A program made the position numbers and the translations under genes. From Brachyspira hampsonii 30446 (GTDB lineage: Bacteria > Spirochaetota > Brachyspiria > Brachyspirales > Brachyspiraceae): 64,000 nucleotides of DNA. Below are positions 33,301 through 42,304 of the stretch, piece after piece. The DNA lies in the NCBI RefSeq assembly GCF_000316195.1, contig NZ_JH994110.1:292638-356637 (forward strand), in the 5' to 3' direction. Positions within the stretch are counted from its first letter, which is position 1; each line of letters opens with the position of its first letter. The notes under the pieces were generated by a model. The model did no database searches. It was not told where the DNA came from and saw only the letters and a list, made by a program, of their open reading frames with translations.

Positions 33301-35244
33301 TTAATTTACTTTTTCTTTTACTATACCATTTCTATATGCATTCAATAGCTCTAGTAAGTCATCAATTCTTTTTTCTAAATCTTTACCAATATCGGTTTCT
33401 CCAACGGTAATTCTTTTTACAAATCTTTCTACTATTATAGATTTAGGACTTAATTTAAATCCAGATTCAACTACTTCGGCAAAAGGTCTATGCTCTGCTA
33501 TTACCATCATGTTGGAGTTAGAAATTAAAGTATATCCGCCTATTCCTGTATTTTTATGGTATGCTTTAGATAAACCTCCGTCTATAACAAGAAGTATTCC
33601 GTCTCCTTTTATAGGACTTTCACCTTTATGAGTTTTTACAGGTACATGTCCGTTTATTATATGGGATCTTTTAGGATCTAATTCAAATTCTTTTAAAATA
33701 GTTTGACAGTATTCTTTGCTGTCTACATAAAAATAATAGGCATTATAATGTTCCTGATGAATTTCTTTATCATCTATAAAATATCTTTCAAAAGTAGTCA
33801 TTTTATTTTTTCCGAAAAGCGGAGATTTAGGACCGCACCATAAATACCAGCAATAATCAAGAGCATTTAACTGTTCTTCGCTTCCTGTTTCTGAATAAAA
33901 AGCCTTTCTAACTTTATCTTCTACCTGATTTAAATATTTTCTTCCAGATAGATATTGATTATCTATATAAACATCATCAAAAGAACCGTCTTCTTTTGTA
34001 GGTATGCAGCCATGATAAAGAAGATTTCCATTGAATATTTTATATATTCCTCCTTTTGAATATATGTAATTGGCATGTCTTTGCAAAGCAGGGCTATTCA
34101 TAAATGAGAATGCCAAAGTCTGTATAAGAGTATTCTCAGATTCTGTAAGCTCAAAAGGATTATTTTTATCTATTGTAGGGAAATTTTTATCTTTAAGCTC
34201 ATAAGTTTTATTATTTATTGTTATAGTACCATTATCATAATCTATTTTATCAAGCAGTATTCTGTCATTCATACCGTAATTCGGATGTCTTTTTATAAGC
34301 TGGCATTCTAATTTGAATTGTATTATTGATATAGCTTTATGCATTTTAGCTGCAAGTTCTTTATCTACTTCATCATAAATGTTTTTGTCTAAAGTATTAG
34401 GTTTAAAAACCTCGCATGGATCATCTTTATAAATATCATTTGCAAAAGAAGATAAAGATCTTAAATTAATACCATAACTATATTCAAGTAAATCAAAATT
34501 ATTATATCTTATAGCCAAACGAACAGCATTAGCAACGCATATTAAACTTCCCTTTGCCGCCCCCATCCAATGTATATCATGATTTCCCCAAGTGATATCA
34601 ACTTCATTAAAAGTCATTATGCTTTCCATTACCTTATCTGGGTGAGGTCCTCTATCATAAATATCGCCTACTATATGAAGTCTGTCTACACTGCATTGAC
34701 GAATAAGCTGACATAATGCTAGTATAAATTTATCAGCGGCAGATATTTCTATAATAGAATCTATAATAGAAAAATAATAATTTTCTTTATTTTCTTCCGA
34801 ATCAGTTTGCAGAAGTTCATCTAATATATATGCAAAGTTAGCCGGCATTTTCTTTCTTATTTTGGATCTTGTATATTTGCTAGTTACTAGTTTGCATACT
34901 CTTATAAGTCTGTATATAGTTATTCTAGACCAATCAGCAAAATCCGGCTCATTAGATTTTTTATTTATTAAATTTTTAGTATCTACTATTAATATCTGTA
35001 ATTCTACCCTGTCATGTTCAGGCAAAGTATTTTTAAAAAGCAGTTCAATTTTTTCTTTTATTACACCAGAGGAAGTACCTATTAGATATTCAAATCCGTC
35101 AGATTCTCCATGTATATCACTTAAAAAATATTCAGTACCCTTAGGTAATTGAGATATAGCTTTTAAATTTATAATTTCTACAGAAGCATCATCTATTGTA
35201 GGATATTTTCTAGATAATAACTCTAAATAATCTTTATCTCTCAT
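33301..35244 (-). CDS. fbp: Fructose-1,6-bisphosphatase, class III
   Basis: 647 residues, the length of class III FBPases known mainly from Firmicutes. Gluconeogenic step: fructose-1,6-bisphosphate to fructose-6-phosphate. The metallophosphatase signatures are FLSDIHGESDGF, VGDIYDRGPHPDKV and TWGNHDIHWMGAA in order, with INGHVPVKTHKG and VIDGGLSKAY near the C-terminus. Unrelated in sequence to class I and II enzymes. It is monocistronic, and a cluster of tRNA genes lies behind it on the other strand. Confidence 0.95.
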   Translation of the reverse strand: MRDKDYLELLSRKYPTIDDASVEIINLKAISQLPKGTEYFLSDIHGESDGFEYLIGTSSGVIKEKIELLFKNTLPEHDRVELQILIVDTKNLINKKSNEPDFADWSRITIYRLIRVCKLVTSKYTRSKIRKKMPANFAYILDELLQTDSEENKENYYFSIIDSIIEISAADKFILALCQLIRQCSVDRLHIVGDIYDRGPHPDKVMESIMTFNEVDITWGNHDIHWMGAAKGSLICVANAVRLAIRYNNFDLLEYSYGINLRSLSSFANDIYKDDPCEVFKPNTLDKNIYDEVDKELAAKMHKAISIIQFKLECQLIKRHPNYGMNDRILLDKIDYDNGTITINNKTYELKDKNFPTIDKNNPFELTESENTLIQTLAFSFMNSPALQRHANYIYSKGGIYKIFNGNLLYHGCIPTKEDGSFDDVYIDNQYLSGRKYLNQVEDKVRKAFYSETGSEEQLNALDYCWYLWCGPKSPLFGKNKMTTFERYFIDDKEIHQEHYNAYYFYVDSKEYCQTILKEFELDPKRSHIINGHVPVKTHKGESPIKGDGILLVIDGGLSKAYHKNTGIGGYTLISNSNMMVIAEHRPFAEVVESGFKLSPKSIIVERFVKRITVGETDIGKDLEKRIDDLLELLNAYRNGIVKEKVN

Positions 35245-35342
35245 ATAAAAACTCCGATTATCATATATTAAATATTATATACAAAAATAAGATTAAATCT
35301 ATAGAGTATATAAAAATGATATTGTAAAATAAAAATATATAG

Positions 35343-35370
35343 TTGACAAAAAAAATAATTATTATATAAT
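35343..35370 (+). promoter_or_regulatory. Promoter of the tRNA cluster
   Basis: TTGACA (35343-35348), 16-base spacer, TATAAT (35365-35370): consensus boxes, about 18 bases before the first tRNA. This is the best promoter match in the window. Confidence 0.85.
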
Positions 35371-35387
35371 ACTTAAACATAATGTAA

Positions 35388-35461
35388 CGGGATGTAGCGC
35401 AATTGGTTAGCGTACCTGCTTTGGGAGCAGGGGGTTGTGAGTTCGAGTCTCACCATCCCGA
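35388..35461 (+). tRNA. tRNA-Pro (anticodon TGG)
   Basis: Acceptor CGGGATG pairs with CATCCCG. The anticodon loop CTTTGGGAG contains TGG and GTTCGAGTC is the T-loop. No CCA is encoded. Confidence 0.95.
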
Positions 35462-35463
35462 AT

Positions 35464-35537
35464 GCGCTAGTAGCTCAATTGGATAGAGCAACTGCCTTCT
35501 AAGCAGTAGGTTACAGGTTCGATTCCTGTCTGGCGCG
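35464..35537 (+). tRNA. tRNA-Arg (anticodon TCT)
   Basis: Acceptor GCGCTAG pairs with CTGGCGC (one G-T pair). The anticodon stem CTGCC/AAGCAG frames TTCTAA with anticodon TCT, reading AGA. The T-loop is GGTTCGATTCC. It lies two bases after tRNA-Pro and is co-transcribed. Confidence 0.95.
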
Positions 35538-35609
35538 CATATAAACGAAATTGTTAAAACTTCAGCGTTTATAATGATAAAAAATAATAACTCTTTTTAA
35601 TGTTTAAAT

Positions 35610-35684
35610 GGCGAATGTAGCTCAGTTGGTTAGAGCGCCAGATTGTGGATCTGGATGTCGCGGGTTCAAGTCCCGTCTTTCGCC
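35610..35684 (+). tRNA. tRNA-His (anticodon GTG)
   Basis: CCAGA-TTGTGGA-TCTGG gives anticodon GTG. An extra 5' G at 35610 can pair with C73, as required for tRNA-His. The acceptor has one T-T mismatch. The T-loop is GGGTTCAAGTCCC. Confidence 0.93.
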
Positions 35685-36028
35685 CATTTCTTCTTTTATA
35701 ATTAATATATTTGCCTATATGAATATCTTTTGCTACAGCAAAGACAATTTATTTCTTAATATGTAAGAGAAAATGCATGCTTTTATATAGGTTTTAATCA
35801 GTTATACCGCATATAAATTTGCATTCTAGTATTCATTCTTTTTTAAGTATAATTCAGGTTTTGTATAAATGTATATATGGTGGTTTTGAAACAAGTCTAA
35901 TTGTATTTTAATAAAGCTGCTAATATTAATAAGCAGAAAATTCTTTATTTATATTGTTGATTTTTAATGTATTGTAATATAAATTATCATCAATTAATAT
36001 TAAAAATTTTTATCGGAGATTATAAAAA
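35685..36028. other. Intergenic region with solo MITE end and duplicated leader of OMP array
   Basis: GGTTTTGAAACAAGTCTA (35882-35899) is the right inverted end of the MITE family with no left end nearby, a relic. From about 35928 to 36028 the sequence closely matches 36749-36850 upstream of the second barrel gene, including TTGATT-16-TATAAA and the RBS block TCGGAGATTATAAAAAATG. This is a duplicated promoter/leader. Confidence 0.6.
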
Positions 36029-36706
36029 ATGAAAAAAGTAAAACAGATATCATTAGTTATTGTTTTGGTATTATCAGTTAATATCAAAGTATTTGCAGCA
36101 AGCGGTTTTGAAGCATCTCTAAATGTTCCTTTAGGAGCATCATTTGGTATTATTTATGGGAAAACAACTTCTTCAATTAATACAAAAATTGGATTTGATG
36201 CAGGAGTTAAGGCTCAAATAGGATATATGTTTGATTTCGGCAGATTTGGCTTAAGCATTTTGGGAGATTTAGGATATGGTTTTGACAGTTATAGATATTC
36301 AATTAATGCTTTAAATAATAATGTAGATTTTAATTTTTATCTGCATAATTTTCAGATAGGTATTCTTCCTAAATTTAATTTCGGCAGCTTTGCAATAGGA
36401 ATAGGCGGAGGTATAAAAATACCTTTTTCAGGTACAATTGAAACAGAATATGAGGGATCGTATGCATATAATGCATCGAATAAAGTAAATTACAACTCTT
36501 CATATTTTAAATCAAATATTATAGGCTATGTTAAAATTACATTTGATCAGTATTTTTTCTTCAACGATAAATTTTCTTTTGTTTTGGGGTCTTATATAGG
36601 GTATGATATAGGTCTTTCTCCAAAAGTTAGTGCAGATAATAGAATAGATAGTTTTGATGTTGGTATTCAGTTGGGCTTAAGATTTGCCCCAAAAATTGCT
36701 GATTAA
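36029..36706 (+). CDS. Outer-membrane beta-barrel protein, array member 1
   Basis: 225 residues. Signal peptide MKKVKQISLVIVLVLSV..VFA, cut near residue 23. The mature protein is Gly/Phe/Tyr-rich with alternating strands (FEASLNVPLGASFG, FDAGVKAQIGYMFDFGRFG) and ends in the C-terminal barrel strand FDVGIQLGLRFAPK. It resembles porin-like small OMP-beta-barrel proteins. The neighbours at 36851, 37909 and 38671 share the same plan. Likely surface-exposed loops lie between strands. The leader is shared with member 2. Confidence 0.88.
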   Translation: MKKVKQISLVIVLVLSVNIKVFAASGFEASLNVPLGASFGIIYGKTTSSINTKIGFDAGVKAQIGYMFDFGRFGLSILGDLGYGFDSYRYSINALNNNVDFNFYLHNFQIGILPKFNFGSFAIGIGGGIKIPFSGTIETEYEGSYAYNASNKVNYNSSYFKSNIIGYVKITFDQYFFFNDKFSFVLGSYIGYDIGLSPKVSADNRIDSFDVGIQLGLRFAPKIAD

Positions 36707-36850
36707 ACATTTTAATATTTATGCAATTTCAATGTTAAAATATTACTTAATAAGTATAAAATTCTTTATTTATATTGTTGATTTTTAATAAAAATTAATG
36801 TAGATTATAATAAATTAAATATTAAAAATTTTAATCGGAGATTATAAAAA

Positions 36851-37588
36851 ATGAAAAAATTAAAACATTTATCATTAGTTATTGCTTTGATATTATCAGC
36901 TAATATCAAAGCGTTTGCAGCAAGCGGTTTTGAAGCATCTATAAATGTACCTTTAGGAGCATCTTTCGGCATACCTTTAAACTTTGAACCATCTTATAAT
37001 TTCTTAGGATCAAAAAGTTCGATTACTACACAAGTAGGATTTGATGCTGGTGTTCAGCTTCGAATAGGATATATGTTTGATTTCGGAAATTTTGGATTAA
37101 GTCTTTTGGGGGATTTAGGATATAGTTATGACAGCTATAGATTTTTAGATTATTTAAATTTATCAGGAAATTTAATTTCAGTTAATTATGAAAGAATTCA
37201 AAGTATGTATATGCATAATTTTCAAATAGGTATTCTTCCTAAATTTAATTTTGGAAACTTTTCTTTGGGTATAGGAGGCGGTGTAAAAATTCCTATGGCT
37301 GGAACTATTGAAAATAAAGTTGAAGATAATATCAACGGAAATGATATATCAAAATCAGATTATAAATCTGCTTACTTTGAATTACCTATTATAGGTTATG
37401 TAAAAATGACATTTGATCATTCTTTCTTCTTTAATGACCATTTTGCATTTATATTGGGAGCATATCTTGGGTTTGATATAGGGCCTGTTATTAAGGAAGA
37501 GTACACATTATTTAAAGATGCTTCTATAAGCAGTTTTGATCTAGGAATTGAGTTAGGATTTAAATTTGGTCCTAGAGTTGGAAATTAA
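36851..37588 (+). CDS. Outer-membrane beta-barrel protein, array member 2
   Basis: 245 residues, close paralogue of member 1: the same signal peptide (VFA-like cut, IKAFAASGFEASINVPLG), the same LHNFQIGILPKFNFG block and C-terminal SFDLGIELGFKFGP. It differs by longer loops after the first and fourth strands (FEPSYNFLGSKSS, LNLSGNLISVNYERIQS), where surface variation would be expected. It has its own copy of the leader and RBS CGGAG, and a strong terminator after it. Confidence 0.88.
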   Translation: MKKLKHLSLVIALILSANIKAFAASGFEASINVPLGASFGIPLNFEPSYNFLGSKSSITTQVGFDAGVQLRIGYMFDFGNFGLSLLGDLGYSYDSYRFLDYLNLSGNLISVNYERIQSMYMHNFQIGILPKFNFGNFSLGIGGGVKIPMAGTIENKVEDNINGNDISKSDYKSAYFELPIIGYVKMTFDHSFFFNDHFAFILGAYLGFDIGPVIKEEYTLFKDASISSFDLGIELGFKFGPRVGN

Positions 37589-37613
37589 TAAATAAAAAAA
37601 TATATATAATAAT

Positions 37614-37646
37614 AACCTGCATATAATCAATATGCAGGTTTTTTAT
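37614..37646 (+). terminator. Terminator after OMP array member 2
   Basis: AACCTGCATAT (37614-37624) pairs with ATATGCAGGTT (37630-37640), loop AATCA, followed by TTTTTT. Confidence 0.92.
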
Positions 37647-37719
37647 TAAAATTATGCTTGATATTAAAATATTATATATTTATATGATTATAAATCCGCA
37701 TATGTAACAAATATGCTGA

Positions 37720-37821
37720 TTATTTTTTGATATAGATATTTATCAAAAATATACGGATAATAGAATTTATAGTTTTGATGCAGAAATTCAGCTTGCTCTT
37801 AGATTTGCTTTTATATTATAA
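37720..37821 (+). pseudogene. Remnant of a fifth OMP paralogue (C-terminal strand only)
   Basis: In one frame from 37720 the sequence reads LFFDIDIYQKYTDNRIYSFD and continues AEIQLALRFAFIL-stop. This matches the last strands of member 1 (SADNRIDSFDVGIQLGLRFAPK). There is no start, signal peptide or body. It is a trace of a deleted or recombined gene, showing that the array has changed in copy number. Confidence 0.75.
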
Positions 37822-37908
37822 TAAAATTTCATATATTGGTATTTATTTTAACTTGATATTTTTTTTTATATTTTATATATTATATTGTAAATGACTCAAA
37901 GGATTTTT

Positions 37909-38661
37909 ATGAAAAAACTTAATTATATTTTGTTTATAATTACTCTTATATTATCTATTAATATGAGAGTATTTGCCGAAAATGGTTTCGTGGCTATACT
38001 TAATGTTCCTGTAGGCTTATCTGTAGGGATACCTGTTAATGTAAATAGTGGTGAAACTCTAAATAAAATAGGAATTAATACTGGAGTTAATGCTAAATTA
38101 GGATATATATTTGATTTAGAGAAATTTGGTATTACTCCTTTATTGGAATTAGGCTACAGCTATGATACTTATGCTTATTCTGCTTTTTTTGAAAACACTC
38201 TTGATACAACTCGTACTAGAATTACTCTGAGTGAAACAATTAATGCTCATAGTTTTCAAATTGGAATTATTCCAAAAATTAATATAGAGAATTTTGCAAT
38301 AGGTTTAGGTTTCGGAGTAAAAATACCGCTGTATCTTACTTTTACATATAATATAGTAATGTTTAATAATAATAACGAATATTCAGAAAATCAAAATTTG
38401 AATTTAGATAGAAAAGCTATAGAGAATCGCTACAGCAGAAGTGTTATACCGTATTTAAAGCTTAGCTTTGATTATTATTTTGCTATTATGGAAAAATTAG
38501 CTATAGGTGTAGGAGTTTATTTAGGATATGATTTTGGATTTCCGTCCAGAGTATATGCCGAAGAGAGATTGGATAGTTTTAATATAGCAGCTCAGATAGG
38601 ACTTAGATTTGGTCCTGGAATTGAAAAAGTTGAACTTTCAAAAATTCGTTATGGATTTTAG
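37909..38661 (+). CDS. Outer-membrane beta-barrel protein, array member 3
   Basis: 250 residues from the ATG at 37909, chosen because AAGGA lies seven bases upstream and the chain then opens with a normal signal peptide MKKLNYILFIITLILS (cut after VFA). More diverged than members 1 and 2 but with the same strand pattern: GFVAILNVPVGLSVG, AHSFQIGIIPKINIENFAIGLGFG, DSFNIAAQIGLRFGP. It has a short extra tail after the last strand, KVELSKIRYGF, unusual because barrels normally end in the terminal aromatic strand. It is followed ten bases later by member 4. Confidence 0.85.
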   Translation: MKKLNYILFIITLILSINMRVFAENGFVAILNVPVGLSVGIPVNVNSGETLNKIGINTGVNAKLGYIFDLEKFGITPLLELGYSYDTYAYSAFFENTLDTTRTRITLSETINAHSFQIGIIPKINIENFAIGLGFGVKIPLYLTFTYNIVMFNNNNEYSENQNLNLDRKAIENRYSRSVIPYLKLSFDYYFAIMEKLAIGVGVYLGYDFGFPSRVYAEERLDSFNIAAQIGLRFGPGIEKVELSKIRYGF

Positions 38662-38670
38662 GATTTAATT

Positions 38671-39422
38671 ATGAAAAAAATAAAAAAATATTATTAATAA
38701 TTTTTATACTTACATTAACAAATGTTAGTGTTTTTGCAGAAAGCGGTTTTGAGGCTATACTTAATATTCCTGTAGCTTTATCTATAAATATACCTATAGG
38801 AAATCATAGAGTAGATTTTTTAGGATCAAGTCTTAAAAGAAATGGAAATATAACAGCTGATGCGGGAGTAAGTGCTCAAATTGGTTATTTATTTGATATC
38901 GGAGGAAAATATGATGATATAGGAATAAGTGCACTTGCTGAAATAGGATATCAGTATAATGTTTATTCATATAATATAAGCATTAGCGGAACTTATGATG
39001 GAGTATCAATAAAAGATAAACTTAATTCTTATATCAAGTCTCATAGTTTAGTTTTGGGTTTATTGCCTAAATTTAATAAAGGTAATTTTTCTGTTGGTTT
39101 AGGTTTTGGTGTGAAATTACCTATGTATATAACTACTTCAGATGAGATGTTTACAATAGATTTTGATAATAGAACTTATTCCAGATATACAGCTTTTAAT
39201 AATTATAATATAAATAATATGAATAGCACATTTCAATATGCCGTTATACCTTATGTTAAGATTACAATGGATTATTCTGTATATTTCACAGAAAAAATAG
39301 CGGTTAATATTGGTGCATATATAAATTATGATTATGGTTTGAAATCAAAATATTTTGACATAAGAACTGATAGTATTGATATAGGTTTGGAGTTGGGTTT
39401 AAGGTTTGCTCCTAAACTGTAA
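38671..39422 (+). pseudogene. Outer-membrane beta-barrel protein, array member 4, frameshifted in signal peptide
   Basis: The ATG at 38671 has AGGA eight bases upstream but reads MKKIKKYY-stop. Adding one A to the run of seven A at 38682-38688 gives MKKIKKILLIIFILTLTNVS followed by VFAESGFEAILNIPVAL and an unbroken frame to 39422: a complete barrel of about 250 residues with AESGFEAILNI, SLVLGLLPKFNKGNFSVGLGFG and the final DIGLELGLRFAPKL. Only the A-run in the signal-peptide codons is out of frame. That can be an off state of a phase-variable gene, a fresh mutation or a sequencing error. An internal ATG at 39054 lacks a signal peptide. Confidence 0.8.
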
Positions 39423-39570
39423 TACTATAATAAATTTTTTAAAATAATATTAATTTTTTATTAATATATATAAATTGATACATTAACTATAATTTTATAT
39501 TTAAACTGTTTTAAGAAAATTGACGAAACTATTTATAAGCAGTTTTATATATTCATAAGTATTAATATTA

Positions 39571-39644
39571 GCGTCTGTGGCTCAATTGGATAGAGCAGCG
39601 GATTTCGGTTCCGCCGGTTGGGGGTTCGATTCCTCTCAGACGCG
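39571..39644 (+). tRNA. tRNA-Arg (anticodon TCG)
   Basis: Acceptor GCGTCTG/CAGACGC pairs perfectly. The anticodon arm GCGGA-TTTCGGT-TCCGC has anticodon TCG, reading CGA. The T-loop is GGTTCGATTCC. Confidence 0.95.
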
Positions 39645-39712
39645 AATACAAATTGATTATTTGAATAAATATGTTAAAATATATGTAATAGTAAAAAGGT
39701 TTTTTACAAGAA

Positions 39713-40885
39713 ATGAAAGAAAAAACTATAAGAAAACTCAACTTAGTTATATTAATACTATTTCCAATATTGCTTTTAGTATTTTCTATTACATATAACA
39801 TATACAGTATAGGAGCCGAAAGCAGAATAAGAAGAGAACTTGATAATTTTACTAATTCTCTTTCTCTAAGAATGGAAAGTAAATATATGGATATGATGAC
39901 TTTATACTTTAAAGAAGAATTAAATAATTATGCCATAGCAAATGAATTTACTAATTTAGTTAAAGAACAAGTAAGATTGGGAATAACTCCGCATTTCAAT
40001 TCGCTTAAATTTTCAATAGATTATACAATTAAAAATAATGTAAAAACAACTACTTATGCTTTATTATTTATATCAGTGATTATGTTTATATTCACTTTGG
40101 TAATTAATTTTACAAATAACAGTATGAATAATAATGTTTCGTATGTTAATAATACAAATGAAAATGTTAAGGATAATCAAAATCAATCTTCTAATCCTAT
40201 ATCAAATATGATTGATTCATCTTCCAGCGATGCTTTAAGAATTGAAATAGAAGAAATGTATAAAAATTTAGTAAAAGAAATTAAAAATTCAAGAGATGAT
40301 AAAGCTTTAGAAATAATAGAGGAAATGTTTCAATTAGATGATAGGAATTATTTAGCTTTGAATGGGGCAGGTGTTTTGTATACTAAGATGTTTGGAAAAG
40401 AAAATAAAGATGAGTATTTTAAAAAAGCTAGTGAATACTTCCAATATGCTTTATCTTTACATTCTAAAAGCGAAATTATTTCAAATAATAAAGCTATATT
40501 ACATTCTATAAGATATGAATGTAAAAAATCAGAAGAAGATTATGAAACTGCTTTAATTATTCTTAATGATGCTTTATCAGCTAATCATTTGGATGTAGAA
40601 CTTCTTAATAATAGAGCAACACTGTATTCAGTAAAGTATAAAATAGGCGGTGATGAAAATATATTTAAAAGATCTATTAATGATTTTAATGAACTTATAC
40701 AAATAGATTATAACAATATATATGCTCTTAATAATAGAAGTGCTTTATATTTTACTAAATATAAAAATTCAGGTGATAAAAAATATTTTGATAAGTCTAT
40801 AGAAGACTGCAATACTGCTTTTAAAATAAATTCAGCTGAAGCCCTTTATGATAATAGGGGATCTTTATATATATATAAATATTAA
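39713..40885 (+). CDS. Membrane-anchored TPR protein
   Basis: 390 residues. Two membrane segments (about 9-31 and 113-135) enclose an 80-residue loop outside the membrane. A Ser/Asn-rich linker follows, then about six TPR-like repeats from 190 to the end (ALNGAGVLYTKMFG, ALNNRSALYFTKYK, ALYDNRGSLYIYKY), each 35-45 residues. These would lie in the cytoplasm and bind proteins. The C-terminus is abrupt, within a repeat. Its stop overlaps by four bases the stop of the convergent ATPase gene. Confidence 0.8.
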   Translation: MKEKTIRKLNLVILILFPILLLVFSITYNIYSIGAESRIRRELDNFTNSLSLRMESKYMDMMTLYFKEELNNYAIANEFTNLVKEQVRLGITPHFNSLKFSIDYTIKNNVKTTTYALLFISVIMFIFTLVINFTNNSMNNNVSYVNNTNENVKDNQNQSSNPISNMIDSSSSDALRIEIEEMYKNLVKEIKNSRDDKALEIIEEMFQLDDRNYLALNGAGVLYTKMFGKENKDEYFKKASEYFQYALSLHSKSEIISNNKAILHSIRYECKKSEEDYETALIILNDALSANHLDVELLNNRATLYSVKYKIGGDENIFKRSINDFNELIQIDYNNIYALNNRSALYFTKYKNSGDKKYFDKSIEDCNTAFKINSAEALYDNRGSLYIYKY

Positions 40886-42096
40886 TTAAATATATTTATC
40901 TCTTTCTTTGAAAGCCCAAATCTATTTTTTCTGTATTCTTTTTCCAAGTTATTAATATTTAAATTATTATTTTTTTTGCTTAAATAATCTATCCTATAAA
41001 TACTGCTGATATTATTTTCTTTATTTACTAAAAAATAATTATAAAGCATAGTGCCATCTATACTCATAAGTGATGAATCATGTGTGGAGAGTATAAGCTG
41101 CGAGGTATCTGCTGCTATATCTTTAATACCATTAAAAAAATTATTGCCGAATAAATTTATAATAAACTCCAATAATTCTGATTGAATACCATTAAATTCA
41201 TCAACTATTGATAATGTGCCGTTGATTAAAGAAACTAATATATAAATCAAATTAATAGCATAAACTTTACTTCCTTCAGATTCTACTTCATCAAAATCAT
41301 TTGTATAACTATCATGCTTAGTTACAAGCCTTTTATTATCTATGATAAAAGAAAATTCATTTTTGTATACAGCATTTTCTATACTCAAATCATCAATATC
41401 AATTAAGGAAAGAAGTTTTTTATATATATCCCAAATATTATATTTATTAAAATACTCAAAAGCCTCTACTATAGCATAAGATGAAAAATCTGCCTCATTA
41501 GTAAATGGAAATAAAAAACATAAATTTTTAAATAATGATAGATAATAATTTACTTCTTCTCTATACTCATCTATTTTTTCTTCATTCATAAAACTTAAAA
41601 ATGTATTTGTATCTGGAATATATTTATTATAATGAAATATACCTTCTTTTATAGAATTTAATTCTCTTTCAAATACTATAATATTATTATTTTTAAGTAA
41701 TTTTTCTGAATATATTTTTTTATTTTGATTATCCAATATTAATTCATATAAATATAATATGCATTCATCATTTGAATAAAACTCCAAACAGAATCGGCTT
41801 TTATCGTTTTTGCCATAAATCATATTCGGATCTAAAAGTTTTTTGATACTGTCATCGCTTGAAGTTATATATCCATTATTAGAATAAAGAATATATTTTA
41901 AAGCATTAATTAAATTACTTTTACCTGAGCCATTATAGCCGTATAAGAGACATAATTTTGATATATATTCATCATTATTTATTTTCTTTATAAATCGGCA
42001 TTCATTTGTTTTCGCTGCATTAACATCTACACTTAAATCTAAAACAGTTTCATCATAAAATGATCTGTAATTTGAAATTATAATTTTTTTAATCAT
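40882..42096 (-). CDS. Stand-alone RecF/SMC-like AAA ATPase
   Basis: 404 residues. IKKIIISNYRSFYDETVLDL is the typical opening of AAA_15/AAA_21 ATPases; Walker A is YGYNGSGKSN, Walker B LSIVDEFNGIQSEL and the H-loop LILSTHDSSLMS. The final part is LEKEYRKNRFGL, as in RloC-like and related anti-phage or abortive-infection ATPases. Here DEF replaces the usual DEP/DEL after Walker B. No nuclease is beside it. It is the third ATPase of this broad type in the window but has no paired gene. Function unknown; defence is a hypothesis. Confidence 0.8.
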   Translation of the reverse strand: MIKKIIISNYRSFYDETVLDLSVDVNAAKTNECRFIKKINNDEYISKLCLLYGYNGSGKSNLINALKYILYSNNGYITSSDDSIKKLLDPNMIYGKNDKSRFCLEFYSNDECILYLYELILDNQNKKIYSEKLLKNNNIIVFERELNSIKEGIFHYNKYIPDTNTFLSFMNEEKIDEYREEVNYYLSLFKNLCFLFPFTNEADFSSYAIVEAFEYFNKYNIWDIYKKLLSLIDIDDLSIENAVYKNEFSFIIDNKRLVTKHDSYTNDFDEVESEGSKVYAINLIYILVSLINGTLSIVDEFNGIQSELLEFIINLFGNNFFNGIKDIAADTSQLILSTHDSSLMSIDGTMLYNYFLVNKENNISSIYRIDYLSKKNNNLNINNLEKEYRKNRFGLSKKEINIFN

Positions 42097-42149
42097 ACTA
42101 TAAAAACAAAATAATATTAAATAAGTAAAGATTTTAAATCTTAGAAAAA

Positions 42150-42240
42150 CTTGGGCGGGTGCTTTAATTTCTTATTAAGATTATAAAAAAATTAAATACT
42201 AAAATTACAAAATATAGCAGAAAAAATAGAGGGCGGGGAA
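42150..42240. repeat. Palindromic G/C-box element, copy 4 (G-boxes only)
   Basis: CTTGGGCGGGTGCT (42150-42163) and GAGGGCGGGG (42229-42238), 66 bp apart. Outer CGCACGG boxes and the right arm are absent. It lies in the divergent gap between the ATPase and VWA genes. Confidence 0.8.
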
Positions 42241-42304
42241 TTAGAAAAAAATTAAAAATAATAAAAAATTTGATTTTTTGTTTATTTATTTATATTATTA
42301 CTAT

